NCBI GenBank assembly: GCA_007571115.1
Contig: RKSA01000232.1
Coordinates: 1-17,466, forward strand
Direction of reading: 5' to 3'
Length of the DNA: 17,466 nucleotides
Source of the DNA: Gammaproteobacteria bacterium
GTDB taxonomy: Bacteria > Pseudomonadota > Gammaproteobacteria > Pseudomonadales > Pseudohongiellaceae
A program made the translations under genes and the position numbers. The notes under the pieces are model-generated. The model was not told the DNA's origin. It saw only the letters and a program-made list of their open reading frames with translations, and did no database searches. Shown here one piece after another: positions 6,138 through 13,003 of this stretch. The first letter of the stretch is position 1, and every line of letters begins with the position of its first letter.

Positions 6138-7937
6138 TCAGCCGCCAGGTTCGGCCAGGGGTCGCGCCACGCCATTGGCGAAACGCCCTGGCGCCAATTG
6201 GCGGCGGATTCGCTGGCCCGCTTCCATGCGCAGCTCGCCGGTCGCGCCCCGCAGGCTCATGGTGCGGTTTTGCTGAAATTGTCGCTGCAATTGTTGCAGC
6301 CATGGATAGAGGCGGAAACTGTCGAGCCCCATGGCCTGCAACCTGCGTTCGGCGCCTCCGGTCGTGAAGTTCGCATTCTCGTCCATCTGCCACATCAGGG
6401 GAGCGTCGGCAAAGACGATTCCGTCAAGATCCCGGTTCAGCCCGGGGTTGTCGACCCCATCGTGTATCGAGGGCAGCGCGAATACCGGCAGTTCCTCGGC
6501 GTAGTAGAAATTGAGCGCCGGCTTGATCTGCCGGCCCGCCTGGGGATTCGCCATGAGGAAAATGAAATCGAGATCCTGGCGCCGCCGTGGCGTGAATTGG
6601 ACGCTGGAGCGCGGCAGCACGTCGAGCAGGCGGGCAAATCGCTCCTCGCTGGCATGGATGTCGAGGGCGATCTTGACCACGGCGGTGAAGTCCCCGTTGT
6701 CGCGATAGCCCGTGCTCGCGGCGAAAGCTCCGCCGCGAGCCTGCCAGTTCTCGGCAAAGATGTCACGCAAGCGCGTGAACACGTCGTTGGCAGGATGGAT
6801 CACCGCAGCGCTGCGATGCCCGTCCTGCCAGGCAAGTTCGATCACCGCGTCGATTTCGTCCTCGGGCGCGAGCGCGAACTGGAACAGATCGTTGTTGCCT
6901 GGAGGAGGCTCGGAGTCGGTGTAATTCAGCGCCAGCGTCGGCAGCGGCAATTCTCCGGCATCGAGCAACTCGTTGACGCGCTCCTTGAACAAGGGCCCGA
7001 CAATCAGGTCGGCGCCAGCCGCCTCGGCGCTTTCGAGCAATGGCGCGATGTCGGTGACTGCCGAACTGTCGAACAGCGAAAGATAGGGAACTTGCCGCGA
7101 TTCCGCCAGCGCCTCGTAGTAGCCCGCCAAAAAGCCCTGTTGCAGTGCCGCGCCGGCGGCTTCGCGCAGGGGCAGGATCAGGGCGATGTGGCGAGGCCGC
7201 TCGGCCCAGGCGTTTTCGAGTCGCGCCAGTTGCTCGGGCAGCTCCCGGGCTGCGGAATGCTGTTCCCAGGCGCGCTGCCAACTGGCGAGGGAGCGCAATT
7301 GCCTGGGAATGTCGTGTTGCCCCGGGTCGACGACTCGCGCCAGCTCGATCCAGCCGCGCAACTCGTAGCTCGTCGCCGAAGCTGCCATTTCCTCGAGGTT
7401 CCGGTTCGACAGGCGAGTGAGCGCGTTCCAGATGTTGCGCTGCAATTCGCTTCCTCGCGAATCATCGAGTGACGTGCTCGCCTCGACCCATGCAGAAACC
7501 GCCTGGCGGGGATTCGCCATGGCGGCATGGATGTCGCCGAGCAGCCAGTGGTAGGCGACGAACTGATCGCTCGCGCGATCCGGCGGCGCGACGCCGCGCA
7601 GATTCGCCATGGCGGCAACGGCGTCGTCGGCCGCGAGGCTGAGCTTGGCGCGCAGCAGGCCGAGCCTGGTGCGCAGTTCCGGCGTGTTGGCAGCGATCGA
7701 TTCCAGCAGCCCCGAAGCCTCGGCAGGCCGCTCATCGGCAAGCAGCAGTTCGGCGGCAGAAAGCCGCAACGAAGCTGCATCGTCTCCCGTTGCCGCATCG
7801 GCCCGGACGAGCAGCGCGGCGGCTCGATCACCCCCCGCAGCGGCAGCGGGGCGAATCCCCTGCGACGCGCCACAAGCGCCGAGCAGCAGCAGGCAGGCGA
7901 GCAGGCAGGCGAGCATGTGCAAGCGTGGCAAGGACAA
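6138..7937 (-). CDS. lpoA: Penicillin-binding protein activator LpoA (LppC family lipoprotein)
   Basis: LpoA is an outer-membrane lipoprotein that reaches through the periplasm to stimulate peptidoglycan synthase PBP1A. The protein has a lipoprotein signal ending in LLLLGAC, an N-terminal alanine-rich TPR-like helical region to about residue 240, and a C-terminal periplasmic-binding-protein-like domain with IALILPLREAAGAALQQGF, ADLIVGPLFKERVNEL and DLDFIFLMANPQAGRQIKP. About 599 residues is typical. A TTG at 7937 has a GGAGAG six bases upstream and is my preferred start; the ATG at 7916 has no ribosome site but would still give a full signal peptide. The signal peptide region contains a perfect 12-bp tandem duplication (7891-7914). 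First gene of the envelope operon. Confidence 0.92.
   Translation of the reverse strand: MSLPRLHMLACLLACLLLLGACGASQGIRPAAAAGGDRAAALLVRADAATGDDAASLRLSAAELLLADERPAEASGLLESIAANTPELRTRLGLLRAKLSLAADDAVAAMANLRGVAPPDRASDQFVAYHWLLGDIHAAMANPRQAVSAWVEASTSLDDSRGSELQRNIWNALTRLSNRNLEEMAASATSYELRGWIELARVVDPGQHDIPRQLRSLASWQRAWEQHSAARELPEQLARLENAWAERPRHIALILPLREAAGAALQQGFLAGYYEALAESRQVPYLSLFDSSAVTDIAPLLESAEAAGADLIVGPLFKERVNELLDAGELPLPTLALNYTDSEPPPGNNDLFQFALAPEDEIDAVIELAWQDGHRSAAVIHPANDVFTRLRDIFAENWQARGGAFAASTGYRDNGDFTAVVKIALDIHASEERFARLLDVLPRSSVQFTPRRRQDLDFIFLMANPQAGRQIKPALNFYYAEELPVFALPSIHDGVDNPGLNRDLDGIVFADAPLMWQMDENANFTTGGAERRLQAMGLDSFRLYPWLQQLQRQFQQNRTMSLRGATGELRMEAGQRIRRQLAPGRFANGVARPLAEPGG
7891..7914 (-). 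repeat. 12-bp perfect tandem duplication inside the lpoA signal peptide
   Basis: The unit aggcaggcgagc occurs twice back to back (7891-7902, 7903-7914). On the coding strand it duplicates the residues LACL, creating an extra cysteine in a lipobox-like context ahead of the real LGAC lipobox. Confidence 0.9.
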
Positions 7938-8052
7938 AATCGACTCTCCAAAATGCCAAGAACCGCAAAAACGCAAAGTGCCGCAAGAAAACGCAAAGCT
8001 GACGCCGCAGCGCCGCCGCCATCAGCCCGCAACCCTCGGCAGGAGCAACAGA

Positions 8053-8082
8053 GTAATACAGCTTGCCGTTTTCGCCGATCAA
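8053..8082 (-). promoter_or_regulatory. Candidate lpoA operon promoter
   Basis: On the - strand, TTGATC (8082-8077) and TATTAC (8058-8053) are 18 bases apart, a loose sigma-70 match. Transcription would begin near 8046, roughly 110 bases before the preferred lpoA start. Weak motif evidence only. Confidence 0.25.
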
Positions 8083-8096
8083 TTCACGAAAAGAAA

Positions 8097-8177
8097 TCGG
8101 CCCGGAGCCGCGAAGCGCTTGCGAGCATCGACCGGGCCGCCGCCGAGGATCGGTCATGGCGGGGAGCGCTCGCGTAT
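8097..8177 (+). pseudogene. Apparent remnant of an rsmI 5' region
   Basis: Positions 8097-8150 align without gaps to 11261-11314 of the intact rsmI gene at 44 of 54 bases. Nine of the ten differences are transitions, and several are silent third-codon changes. The same frame reads SARSREALASIDRAAAED against SARGREVLASVDCIAAED of RsmI (codons 26-43). Weaker similarity, with a one-codon gap, continues to about 8177. No start codon or codons 1-25 can be recognised to its left, and the DUF3226 gene begins at once on its right. Because rsmI normally lies beside lpoA, this is best read as the leftover of an older rsmI copy broken by the cassette insertion. A chance match cannot be ruled out without a search. 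Confidence 0.6.
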
Positions 8178-8189
8178 TGCGTGAGCGTG

Positions 8190-8843
8190 TTACAGGAAGA
8201 CACCTTTGTACCACTCCACGAATTGCTTGGCGGCGGGGCTATCGTGACCGAAGTATTGCGCCGTGACCGCTGCACCGTATGGCAGCCCGGGCGATTCCTG
8301 CCACGCCAGCCACGCATGCAAGACCGCCTTTTGCTGGGCGCTCTTGGGAAACCGGGCGCCACTTTGGGCCGCTCGCTGCGTCGACTCTTCGGCGATCGGG
8401 AGCAGGGCATCGCAGTCCTTGACGAGATCCTCGAGAAACTGCTCCAGAGCGCCACTCCTCTGGTTGTCAGGCATCAGCCACACACCGACGCGGGCCTTGT
8501 ATAGCTCGCTATAGCCGATGAACCCTTCCGGCGGAATTTTCTTGGGAAGATCATCGAGGCCGCAGCCATCAAGTCTTCCGCAAACGGCCCGCCATTGATC
8601 TTGCAGTTCATCGTCCGCATCCAGCACAAATCCCGCAGATCCGCCACTGGCGAATTCAATGGCGATGGGAATTGCCTTGAGCAGCGATTTCACGCCACTG
8701 GTTTCTTTGATTTCAGGAGTGCCTGCGGGCGCTGGCTGGGCATTATTTTCTGGCATCAGATCATGCCGGCGCAGCAGATTCCGGATGACGTGAACGTCGT
8801 CCCGCCCTTCCACGTGCAAAGCGGAGTTTCCTGTCTCCAACAT
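8190..8843 (-). CDS. DUF3226 Toprim-like protein, partner of the adjacent AAA ATPase
   Basis: This 217-residue protein matches the DUF3226 family. Toprim-type metal-binding features are visible: VEGRDD near the N terminus (E12, D15, D16) and VLDADDE (D75, D77), the E...DxD pattern used by OLD-family nucleases and primases. Further family segments are GVWLMPDN (120-127) and LAWQESPGLPYGAAV (179-193). Its ATG overlaps the ATPase stop by one base (TAATG), so the two are translated together. An ATPase paired with a separate Toprim protein resembles the split arrangement of PARIS (AriA/AriB) and the fused one of OLD/GajA nucleases, so a role as the nuclease or effector of a defence system is inferred, not shown. 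Confidence 0.82.
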   Translation of the reverse strand: MLETGNSALHVEGRDDVHVIRNLLRRHDLMPENNAQPAPAGTPEIKETSGVKSLLKAIPIAIEFASGGSAGFVLDADDELQDQWRAVCGRLDGCGLDDLPKKIPPEGFIGYSELYKARVGVWLMPDNQRSGALEQFLEDLVKDCDALLPIAEESTQRAAQSGARFPKSAQQKAVLHAWLAWQESPGLPYGAAVTAQYFGHDSPAAKQFVEWYKGVFL

Positions 8844-9940
8844 TAGCGAACCTCGATGTCGTGATCTACTGCAATCCCGATCTGGTCACCCTGGAGGCAC
8901 ACCGCCTGCTCCAAAGAGCTGTGGATTTTCTGGATCGATACCTCTTCGGCGAGGCTGGGCTGGGACTTGAGCAGCCCCCCGAGCCCGCGGATGCAGTCGT
9001 AGCTATGCGTGGTCGCGAATACCTGGGCATTCGCTTTTCTGGCGACCTCGATCACGAGCTGCCATATGTCCCGCATTGCCGTCCAGTGCAGGCCCGTATC
9101 GATCTCGTCGACCAGCAGGATGCCGCTTGCAGCCCCGACAAAGGAGAGCCTGAGCGCCAGCAGCCGCTGCACGCCATCGCCCCAGGTGCTGATCGGCAGC
9201 CGCCGCCCACCGTCGTGCAGTCCCATGAGGATGCGATTGCCGAGCCCCGTATTTGTCAGGAAATAGATCGAGTCGAGCTCTGGCTCCAGAAGCTTCAGGT
9301 CATCAACGATTTCCTGCTCTTGCTCCCGGCCTTCGGTCACGACGGTGTTCCACATCTTCCCCATGGAAGCGGGATCGGAAGCTTCCAGTGTGAGGAACTG
9401 GATCGGAATGCCGGATGCTCCGTTGCGTGCGCCGCGAGCAGGATATCCGAGCATGATCGAGCCATTCTCGGTGACGGGCAGCGAAAACTGCTGTTCCAAT
9501 TCGCCTTCGCTCCTGTCGATGCGCATTGCGAACGCTGGCACGATGTCTTCTCCCGGGTACCGCCCGGACGACCATTGGAATATCCTCGCAAGCTCCGAGT
9601 CGTCGAGTTCATCCAGCGGCACGATCCTGGCTGACAGGGAAGGCCTTCCGTCGTCAGCCGAAAGTTCGAAAGCCGCCCCCGGCACACACTTGTGACCGTG
9701 AAAGACGTGCGAGATGTCATCCGACAGCCCGCGCTGAAGCTGCATGGCGGTGCCGCCGCGTCTTGCCATCAAGCGGAGAAAGGCGCTCTCATGTCCTCCT
9801 GAAACCAGCAGCTCGATGGCTTCGAGCACCGAGGTCTTGCCGCAGTTATTCTGGCCAACGACGAGATTGACCCTTGCCAGGCCTTCCAGCCGATACGACT
9901 CGAAGCCCCGAAAGCCACGTATTTCCAGTGATTGCAACAT
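8843..9940 (-). CDS. OLD-like AAA ATPase (ABC/SMC-type head)
   Basis: The 365-residue protein is an ABC-type AAA ATPase of the kind found in OLD, GajA and AriA defence proteins. The N terminus MLQSLEIRGFRGFE is typical. Walker A is GQNNCGKTS (29-37), a signature-like stretch is STWGDGVQRLLAL (251-263), Walker B is ILLVDEID (274-281), and a switch histidine lies in TTHSYD (H312). There is no C-terminal Toprim domain; the neighbouring DUF3226 gene appears to supply it. The ATG at 9940 is preceded by GGAAG and fits the family start; longer in-frame extensions run into the 51-bp repeat. A TATAAT (9982-9977, - strand) in that repeat is well placed as its promoter. Confidence 0.85.
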   Translation of the reverse strand: MLQSLEIRGFRGFESYRLEGLARVNLVVGQNNCGKTSVLEAIELLVSGGHESAFLRLMARRGGTAMQLQRGLSDDISHVFHGHKCVPGAAFELSADDGRPSLSARIVPLDELDDSELARIFQWSSGRYPGEDIVPAFAMRIDRSEGELEQQFSLPVTENGSIMLGYPARGARNGASGIPIQFLTLEASDPASMGKMWNTVVTEGREQEQEIVDDLKLLEPELDSIYFLTNTGLGNRILMGLHDGGRRLPISTWGDGVQRLLALRLSFVGAASGILLVDEIDTGLHWTAMRDIWQLVIEVARKANAQVFATTHSYDCIRGLGGLLKSQPSLAEEVSIQKIHSSLEQAVCLQGDQIGIAVDHDIEVR

Positions 9941-9960
9941 TGCGCTTCCAACCCGTTCGT

Positions 9961-10011
9961 GATCGGATGGGGACACATTATATAAAATGGCGCTTTGCAC
10001 ACCATGACCGG
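9961..10011. repeat. 51-bp direct repeat, copy 1 (rsmI upstream sequence)
   Basis: This copy matches 11107-11157 at 48 of 51 positions, including an unbroken run of 27 (gacacattatat onward). Copy 1 starts 20 bases before the ATPase start codon and ends 3 bases before the stop of the small partner gene of the next cassette. Read on the - strand it contains a perfect TATAAT (9982-9977), so it may serve as the ATPase promoter. The two copies flank the nucleotidyltransferase cassette precisely, as expected for a duplicated insertion site. Confidence 0.95.
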
Positions 10012-10014
10012 CCC

Positions 10015-10389
10015 TCAATCCGGAGCGATCCAGTTGATGTCATCGGCCGTTGTGAGTCTGGCCGGGCGTTGATCCTGAAAAGATGCGGGCCATTCCCATT
10101 CGACATCCGGGTACCGCACTGGATAGGGCAGCGCTTTGGGGTCTCCGAGCAAGGTCAGGCCCCAGTATGCCCAGTGACGGCGCGAGAACAGCCCGGGCGG
10201 CGCATGGCGGTAGGCATCGACGAATTGCTCCTTGGAAAACAGCGACCAGGCCTCTTCGATGTCATGGCTGGAACCTCGCGCCATCGTCTCGTTCAGGAGC
10301 TTGCGCGTGTTCGCCGCCACCGTCTCGGGGGGTTCGTACCAGTTGACGTGGCGCGCGAGCCTGAGCAAACGGGAAAGACGTTCGGACAT
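10015..10389 (-). CDS. Small partner protein of the AbiEii-like nucleotidyltransferase
   Basis: This 124-residue protein has no characterised domain that I can name. It starts MSERLSRLLRLARHVNWYEP and contains a proline/tryptophan-rich second half (HAPPGLFSRRHWAYWGLTLL). It follows the nucleotidyltransferase with only two bases between stop and start (TAGCCATG), so the pair is clearly co-translated. I vaguely recall similar WYEPPE/APPG-type proteins beside AbiEii-like genes. It is not the winged-helix AbiEi antitoxin of the classic AbiE system. A role as antitoxin or accessory is inference from position. Its stop lies 3 bases from repeat copy 1. Confidence 0.75.
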   Translation of the reverse strand: MSERLSRLLRLARHVNWYEPPETVAANTRKLLNETMARGSSHDIEEAWSLFSKEQFVDAYRHAPPGLFSRRHWAYWGLTLLGDPKALPYPVRYPDVEWEWPASFQDQRPARLTTADDINWIAPD

Positions 10390-10391
10390 GG

Positions 10392-11093
10392 CTACACCTG
10401 CTGCTGTTCCGGTTCCATCTTGACCTCTCCAATGCGCCCGAGCGGCGCAATGGTTGCAGTCGGGGCATCCGGGATTTCTTCCACTGCATGAGCGAGAAGT
10501 TCGCGGTCGCTTGCTGGCAACTCCTCCAGCGCTGCTGGGTCAGTCAAGGCCCGCAGCGTGACATGGGGGTTGAACGAATTCCCGTAAATGGCCCTCGAAC
10601 AGCCCAGCCCTTCGGCCAATGACAGTCCGTGACGCAACAGCGCGCAAATGTCCTGGAGGTCCTTGAGGCTGTCGCGCTGCTGAATGGCCGCGCATTTGCA
10701 GCCGAATATGTCACGCACTCCGGCCAGAGCCACTCCCGGCGGCACCCATGTTGGAGCATCAACGCAACGCAGCCCCAGCCCGCCGAAGAAACTCACGGAT
10801 ACCGGGCCATCCTGCGTATTGGCTTGCACCGTTAGCGTATTGCGCTCTTCCTGAACGATCCGCCCTTTTGCCAGGAAATCCAGGGTTCGGTACAACTGCT
10901 GCGGAGCAATGGGCTGTGCGCTGAAAAAATCAAAGTCCACGCTGTCGCGATGGCCGAGCTGCAAGGCCAGGGCAGTGCCCCCGTACAGCACAAAATGCTT
11001 CGGCAGGCTTGCAAACCGGGGCCAAAGCGCAACTTGGGCCCTGGGCAGGACATCCCAGTGCAGCATCGCTTTCAAGTGTTTGTGCTGGTCCAC
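10392..11093 (-). CDS. AbiEii/AbiGii-type nucleotidyltransferase (candidate toxin)
   Basis: The 233-residue protein has the nucleotidyltransferase core of the AbiEii toxin family: YGGTALALQLGHR (37-49) followed by SVDFDFF with metal-binding D53 and D55, then KCAAIQQRDSLKDLQDICAL (133-152), matching the later K and D motifs. AbiEii and the related MenT toxins transfer nucleotides to acceptors such as tRNA and stop growth; the acceptor here is unknown. It is the first gene of a two-gene cassette. The start is a GTG at 11093 with no clear ribosome site; an internal ATG at 11066 is possible. TATAAT in repeat copy 2 (11128-11123, - strand) would place transcription start about 23 bases upstream of the GTG. 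Confidence 0.85.
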   Translation of the reverse strand: MDQHKHLKAMLHWDVLPRAQVALWPRFASLPKHFVLYGGTALALQLGHRDSVDFDFFSAQPIAPQQLYRTLDFLAKGRIVQEERNTLTVQANTQDGPVSVSFFGGLGLRCVDAPTWVPPGVALAGVRDIFGCKCAAIQQRDSLKDLQDICALLRHGLSLAEGLGCSRAIYGNSFNPHVTLRALTDPAALEELPASDRELLAHAVEEIPDAPTATIAPLGRIGEVKMEPEQQQV

Positions 11094-11106
11094 GAAATGC
11101 CCAGAT

Positions 11107-11157
11107 GATCGGATAGCGACACATTATATAAAATGGCGCTTTGCGCACCATGACCGG
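11107..11157. repeat. 51-bp direct repeat, copy 2, candidate two-way promoter of rsmI and the nucleotidyltransferase cassette
   Basis: This is the copy directly before rsmI. On the - strand it has TATAAT (11128-11123) serving the nucleotidyltransferase; on the + strand it has TATAAA (11127-11132) followed by a GC-rich ATGGCGC stretch, a plausible -10 and discriminator for rsmI. No strong -35 is evident on either strand. It differs from copy 1 at 11115, 11117 and 11145. Confidence 0.9.
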
Positions 11158-11185
11158 TTCACAGGCCGGCTCACGCGGGAGATCG

Positions 11186-12043
11186 ATGGCGAAGAAATCC
11201 GGTGCAGCGGTGGGCTGCCTGTACGTGGTTGCGACGCCGCTTGGCAATCTGGGGGATTTTTCGGCCCGGGGCCGCGAAGTGCTCGCGAGCGTCGATTGCA
11301 TCGCCGCCGAGGACACTCGCCATAGCGGCAAGCTGCTCGCGCATCACGGCATCAGCCGGCCGATGCTCGCCTACCACGATCATGGCGCTGCACGGGTCCG
11401 CGGCAGGTTGCTGCGGATGCTGCGCGATGGCGCCAGGCTGGCGCTGATTTGCGATGCGGGGACGCCGCTGATTTCGGACCCCGGCCACGACCTCGTGAAA
11501 GCTGCGCGCGAGCAGGGGATCGAGGTCTTGCCCGTGCCAGGGCCCTGCGCCTTGATCGCGGCCCTGAGCGTTGCGGGCCTGCCGACCGATCGTTTCGTGT
11601 TCGCGGGCTTCCCCCCCGCGACTGCGGCGGCGCGCAAGCGCTGGCTCGGGAAGATGCGCGACGAGCCAGCGACCTGGATCCTCTACGAATCCGCGCATCG
11701 CATAACTGCGTGCGTCGACGATCTCGCCGAGGCGCTCGGCGCCGAGCGCCGCGTTTTTCTCGCGCGGGAAATGACCAAGCAGTTCGAGACGCATTTCTCC
11801 GGCGCCCTGGAAGGCGCCGCGCATTGGCTGCGGCACGACGAGAACCAGCGCAAGGGCGAATTCGTGCTCGTCGTCGCCGGCTGCAAGACGAGCGGCGCCG
11901 CTGATGAAAACCTTCCCGAGGCATTGCGAGTCATGGCCCTGCTCAAGGACGAACTGCCCCCCGGCAAGGCGGCAGCGATCGCCCAGGAGATCACCGGAGT
12001 GCGCAAGAACCTGATCTACCGGGCTGCAGTCGGCCAGCGCTGA
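11186..12043 (+). CDS. rsmI: 16S rRNA (cytidine-1402-2'-O)-methyltransferase
   Basis: RsmI methylates the ribose of C1402 in 16S rRNA with S-adenosylmethionine, tuning the decoding centre together with RsmH. The 285 residues match the family. Motifs include LYVVATPLGNLGDFS near the N terminus, IAAEDTRHSGKLLAHHGI, the SAM-site GTPLISDPG, VPVPGPCALIAALSVAGL-like PGPCA, and LYESAHR. The ATG at 11186 has GGGAG five bases upstream; an ATG at 11150 inside the 51-bp repeat is in frame but less well placed. Normally rsmI is divergently adjacent to lpoA; here about 3 kb of accessory DNA separates them and a partial second copy lies at 8097. Confidence 0.95.
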   Translation: MAKKSGAAVGCLYVVATPLGNLGDFSARGREVLASVDCIAAEDTRHSGKLLAHHGISRPMLAYHDHGAARVRGRLLRMLRDGARLALICDAGTPLISDPGHDLVKAAREQGIEVLPVPGPCALIAALSVAGLPTDRFVFAGFPPATAAARKRWLGKMRDEPATWILYESAHRITACVDDLAEALGAERRVFLAREMTKQFETHFSGALEGAAHWLRHDENQRKGEFVLVVAGCKTSGAADENLPEALRVMALLKDELPPGKAAAIAQEITGVRKNLIYRAAVGQR

Positions 12044-12094
12044 TGCCGATGGCGGTGGCAACTTGCAGGCATTGCCTCGGGCCGACTTTGATAT

Positions 12095-12114
12095 ATCATG
12101 GTCGCTTGCATGAT
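12095..12114. promoter_or_regulatory. Inverted repeat upstream of the GntR gene, candidate operator
   Basis: ATCATG (12095-12100) and CATGAT (12109-12114) are perfect inverted arms separated by eight bases, placed 46 bases before the GTG start of the GntR-type regulator. Such a site could be used for autoregulation. It overlaps an AT-rich TATATC stretch that may be a -10. Inference from position only. Confidence 0.35.
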
Positions 12115-12159
12115 TTCCCATGACCTTTCGCATAAATTTGCTCGGTCAGGAGCCTGGTC

Positions 12160-12936
12160 GTGAACGCTTTCGACACACTGTGCGCCGAGTCGAGCTGCAA
12201 TGAGCTCGACAAGTCCTCGCCGACGCCGCTGTATTTCCAGTTGTACGGCCTGTTGAAAGCGCTGATACTCGACGGAACCTTGCCCTGCGGCAGCCGCATG
12301 CCCACCGAGGAAGCGCTCGCTTCGCTATTCAAGGTTTCCCGGATCACCGCCAAGCGCGCCATGGACGATCTGGCGGCAGAGTCGCTGCTCGCGCGCAGCC
12401 GCGGCAAGGGAACCCACGTCACCTACCGCTATTCGCCAAGGCCAGTGAAAGCGCCACTCGTTGGCATGCTGCAGGAAATCGAGACCATGGCGCGCAACAG
12501 CCGCGCCCGGGTGATTCGTTGCAGTTGGCAGGAGCCTCCCCAGGCGGTTCGCGACGAATTGGCGCTCGATCCGGGCGAGAAGGCGCTGCACCTGGTTCGT
12601 GTCAGGCAGCGCGACCAGCTCGATTTCGGCTATTACACGAGCTGGACCGCCGGAGTCGAGATGCCTGGGGATCCGGCAATTTTCGAAACGACTCCGCGAC
12701 TGTCGTTCTTCCGCCAGAAAGGTCTCGAAGTGACCCATGTCAAGCAGACCTTGAGCGCCGAGGCAGCCAGCGCCGAAGCTGCCAAGGCGCTCGCGGTCGC
12801 CGAAGGCAGCGCGCTGCTGAGCCTGACCCGGCGCTCCTACAACAAGAGCGCTGAAGGCGAACGCATGCACGACTACCTGCGAGTGTTGTACAACCCCGAG
12901 CATTTCCGCTACGAAATGGATCTCGAAGTCGAATAG
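12160..12936 (+). CDS. GntR/HutC-family transcriptional regulator with UTRA domain
   Basis: The 258-residue protein has an N-terminal GntR winged helix (about residues 20-85: LYFQLYGLLKALILDGTLPC, then MPTEEALASLFKVSRITAKR and RSRGKGTHV). A UTRA ligand-binding domain follows (about 95-250), ending in the typical short motif RRSYN and HFRYEMDLE. HutC-type regulators usually repress catabolic genes until a small-molecule ligand binds. The start is a GTG at 12160 with CAGGAG upstream. The gene is + strand, convergent with the nitrilase-fold gene, and is the only regulator near the accessory cluster, so it may control it; the ligand is unknown. Confidence 0.92.
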   Translation: MNAFDTLCAESSCNELDKSSPTPLYFQLYGLLKALILDGTLPCGSRMPTEEALASLFKVSRITAKRAMDDLAAESLLARSRGKGTHVTYRYSPRPVKAPLVGMLQEIETMARNSRARVIRCSWQEPPQAVRDELALDPGEKALHLVRVRQRDQLDFGYYTSWTAGVEMPGDPAIFETTPRLSFFRQKGLEVTHVKQTLSAEAASAEAAKALAVAEGSALLSLTRRSYNKSAEGERMHDYLRVLYNPEHFRYEMDLEVE

Positions 12937-13003
12937 GGCGGGGCAGGAGGCGCTTCCGCAGCAGTTCCGCAGCGGCGCCGTGAAGAGGGCTGCGGAGGCC
13001 GGG

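Noticed and set aside
6108..8504. Long + strand open frames opposite yraN, lpoA and the DUF3226 gene
   Set aside because: They mirror real - strand genes, have no family motifs and lack ribosome sites. The only meaningful part is the short rsmI-like stretch at 8097-8177, reported separately.
8190..11093. Prophage, transposon or integron origin of the cassettes
   Set aside because: No integrase, transposase, terminal inverted repeats or phage structural genes are present, and the 51-bp repeats are too long for ordinary target-site duplications.
12044..12159. Possible RNase P RNA or other RNA gene after rsmI, as in some gammaproteobacteria
   Set aside because: The gap is only 116 bases and shows no recognisable conserved RNA core; mraZ, which usually follows, is also absent.
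12937..13003. Repeated TTCCGCAGC units and GC-rich inverted segments between the GntR and nitrilase-like genes considered as a bidirectional terminator
   Set aside because: Several competing short pairings and no T-run on either strand; not supportable as a terminator.
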